Below are positions 6,094 to 7,591 of a DNA stretch of 7,591 bases, piece after piece (within the stretch, counting starts at the first letter, position 1; the number at the start of each line of letters is the position of its first letter). The DNA lies in contig DXCD01000177.1 of NCBI GenBank assembly GCA_019116185.1, positions 1 through 7,591 on the forward strand, given 5' to 3'. The notes below the pieces were generated by a model, which worked only from the letters and a program-made list of their open reading frames with translations, was not told where the DNA came from and searched no databases. The position numbers were made by a program, and so were the translations under genes. The stretch is from Candidatus Mediterraneibacter stercorigallinarum (GTDB lineage Bacteria > Bacillota > Clostridia > Lachnospirales > Lachnospiraceae).

Positions 6094-7566
6094 ATGGATT
6101 CATTTCAGGTATACAGAGATATGAAAGCACGGACAAACGGGGAAATCTACATCGGCGTGGTAGGTCCGGTGAGGACAGGCAAATCTACATTTATCAAACG
6201 GTTTATGGACCTGCTCGTCCTTCCGAATATGACGGATGAGCATGCGAGAGAACGGACGCAGGATGAACTTCCCCAGTCTGCATCCGGCACAACGATCATG
6301 ACAACAGAGCCGAAATTCGTGCCAAAGGAAGCGGCAGCAGTGAAGATTTCAGATGACGTGGAGGTGAAGATCCGGCTGATCGACTGTGTGGGATATATGG
6401 TGGAGGGAGCCTCCGGGCATACGGAAAATGACGCGGAGCGGCAGGTTAAGACGCCCTGGTTCGAGTATGAGATCCCTTTTACCAAAGCAGCGGCGATCGG
6501 CACGCAGAAAGTTATCCATGACCATGCGACCATCGGATTTGTGGTGACAACGGATGGCAGCGTGACCGGGCTTCCGCGGGAGAATTATATTCCGGCAGAA
6601 GAAAAGACAGTGAAGGAACTTCAGTCCATCGGAAAGCCGTTCCTCATCCTTTTAAACTGTCAGAAGCCATATACAGACGAGGCAAAGACATTGAAGGCTG
6701 AGCTGGAACAGAAATACGGCGCGTCCGTGATCCCGGTCAACTGCGAGCAGTTGAAACCAGAAGATATCCATGAGATCATGCGGCAGGTGCTCTTTGAGTT
6801 CCCTATCACAGAAGTAGAGTTCTATGTGCCCAAATGGGTGGAAATGCTCTCCAGAGACCACAGGATCAAGCAGGATCTCCTGAACCAGGTGCGGAGTGTC
6901 ATGGAAAACATGGATGATGTCCGCAGCATTGATTCCCGCATGATCGATACAGAGAGCCCGTACATAGACAGCATGCAGGTGGAACAGATCGATATGGCAA
7001 CGGGAAGGGTCAGGATCCGGATCGGGTTTGAACAGAAATTCTATTATGAAGTGCTGAGTGAACTGACCGGAGCAGATATCAAAGGAGAATATGAACTGAT
7101 CTCCACTGTGAAAGAGCTTGCCTCCATGAAGGATGAATTAAGCAGGGTGAGAGACGCCTTCACTGACGTGAAGATGAAAGGATACGGAGTGGTCAGCCCG
7201 GCAAAAGAAGATATCAGGCTGGAGGAGCCTGTGATCATCAAGCAGGGCAGCAAATACGGAGTAAAGATCCGGTCGGAGGCGCCGTCCATCCATATGATCC
7301 GGGCGAATATCGAGACAGAGATCGCCCCTATTGTGGGAAATGAGCAGCAGGCGCAGGATCTGGCAGAATATATCAAGAAAGAAAGCGAGACGCCGGAAGG
7401 AGTGTGGGGCACGAACATATTCGGGAAATCAGTCGAAGAGCTGGTCATGGACGGGATGAGGAATAAAATATCCATGATCAATGATGAAAGCCAGGTGAAA
7501 CTTCAGGATTCCATGCAGAAGATTGTGAATGATTCCAATGGAGGAATGGTGTGTTTCATTATATAA
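6094..7566 (+). CDS. spoIVA: Stage IV sporulation protein A (spore-coat morphogenetic ATPase)
   Basis: SpoIVA is made in the mother cell and polymerises on the outer forespore membrane, using ATP hydrolysis, into the basement layer on which the coat is built; it is also needed for cortex formation. At 490 residues it is close to the B. subtilis protein (492). The N-terminal P-loop domain shows a Walker A motif GPVRTGKS (24-31, with K30), a threonine-rich GTTIMTTEP (65-73) in the switch/sensor region, and a Walker B-like IRLIDCVGY (93-101, D97). As is usual for this family, the classical GTPase NKxD is absent, with LLNCQKP (186-192) in its place. The middle and C-terminal domains are complete to the end, GGMVCFII (483-490), the region expected to contact the membrane-bound anchor SpoVM. 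Expression probably comes from the sigma-E promoter immediately upstream. The remaining 25 bases of the window contain no identifiable gene. Confidence 0.98.
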   Translation: MDSFQVYRDMKARTNGEIYIGVVGPVRTGKSTFIKRFMDLLVLPNMTDEHARERTQDELPQSASGTTIMTTEPKFVPKEAAAVKISDDVEVKIRLIDCVGYMVEGASGHTENDAERQVKTPWFEYEIPFTKAAAIGTQKVIHDHATIGFVVTTDGSVTGLPRENYIPAEEKTVKELQSIGKPFLILLNCQKPYTDEAKTLKAELEQKYGASVIPVNCEQLKPEDIHEIMRQVLFEFPITEVEFYVPKWVEMLSRDHRIKQDLLNQVRSVMENMDDVRSIDSRMIDTESPYIDSMQVEQIDMATGRVRIRIGFEQKFYYEVLSELTGADIKGEYELISTVKELASMKDELSRVRDAFTDVKMKGYGVVSPAKEDIRLEEPVIIKQGSKYGVKIRSEAPSIHMIRANIETEIAPIVGNEQQAQDLAEYIKKESETPEGVWGTNIFGKSVEELVMDGMRNKISMINDESQVKLQDSMQKIVNDSNGGMVCFII

Positions 7567-7591
7567 ATCTGGATTTGTGGGGGAGACTTTG

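Noticed and set aside
7578..7591. GGGGGAG followed by TTG at the window end as the start of another gene
   Set aside because: The spacing from GGGAG to TTG is only three bases and there is no sequence beyond it; the purine-rich run may serve a gene starting outside the window, which cannot be judged here.

Overview
The window looks like ordinary chromosome from a spore-forming member of the Clostridia, most likely a gut Lachnospiraceae. This is inferred from the synteny (DUF512 radical-SAM protein, der, plsY, gpsA, spoIVA), the strong AGGAG-type ribosome binding sites, the roughly 50% GC content, and the presence of SpoIVA, which is restricted to endospore formers. No mobile element, CRISPR array, rRNA or tRNA was seen.

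Layout: 1-91 is a long, nearly self-complementary inverted repeat of unknown role, followed by about 130 bases without a recognisable gene that contain two short palindromes. From 1406 down to 225, on the minus strand, lies a 393-residue ribose-phosphate pyrophosphokinase (prs), longer than the usual ~315 residues. A 194-bp divergent intergenic region (1407-1600) carries two back-to-back sigma-A-type promoters. To the right everything reads on the plus strand: a PDZ + radical SAM + DUF512 protein of unknown function (1601-2920), the ribosome-assembly GTPase Der (3014-4342), the acyl-phosphate:glycerol-3-phosphate acyltransferase PlsY (4347-5012), glycerol-3-phosphate dehydrogenase GpsA (5019-6032) and the spore-coat basement ATPase SpoIVA (6094-7566). 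der, plsY and gpsA are only 4 and 6 bp apart and are probably co-transcribed. GpsA makes the glycerol-3-phosphate that PlsY acylates, so these two form the entry to phospholipid synthesis.

The most interesting element is the 61-bp gap between gpsA and spoIVA. A 10-bp GC-rich inverted repeat followed by five Ts looks like the terminator of the vegetative operon. The same bases also contain a close match to a sigma-E (mother-cell) promoter, with its -35 in the left arm and its -10 in the loop. The right arm is the spoIVA ribosome binding site, and the T-run touches the start codon. By inference, read-through RNA from gpsA would be terminated or have its ribosome binding site sequestered, whereas RNA started at the sigma-E promoter would lack the left arm and be freely translated. 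This would be a compact switch keeping a spore-coat protein silent in growing cells.
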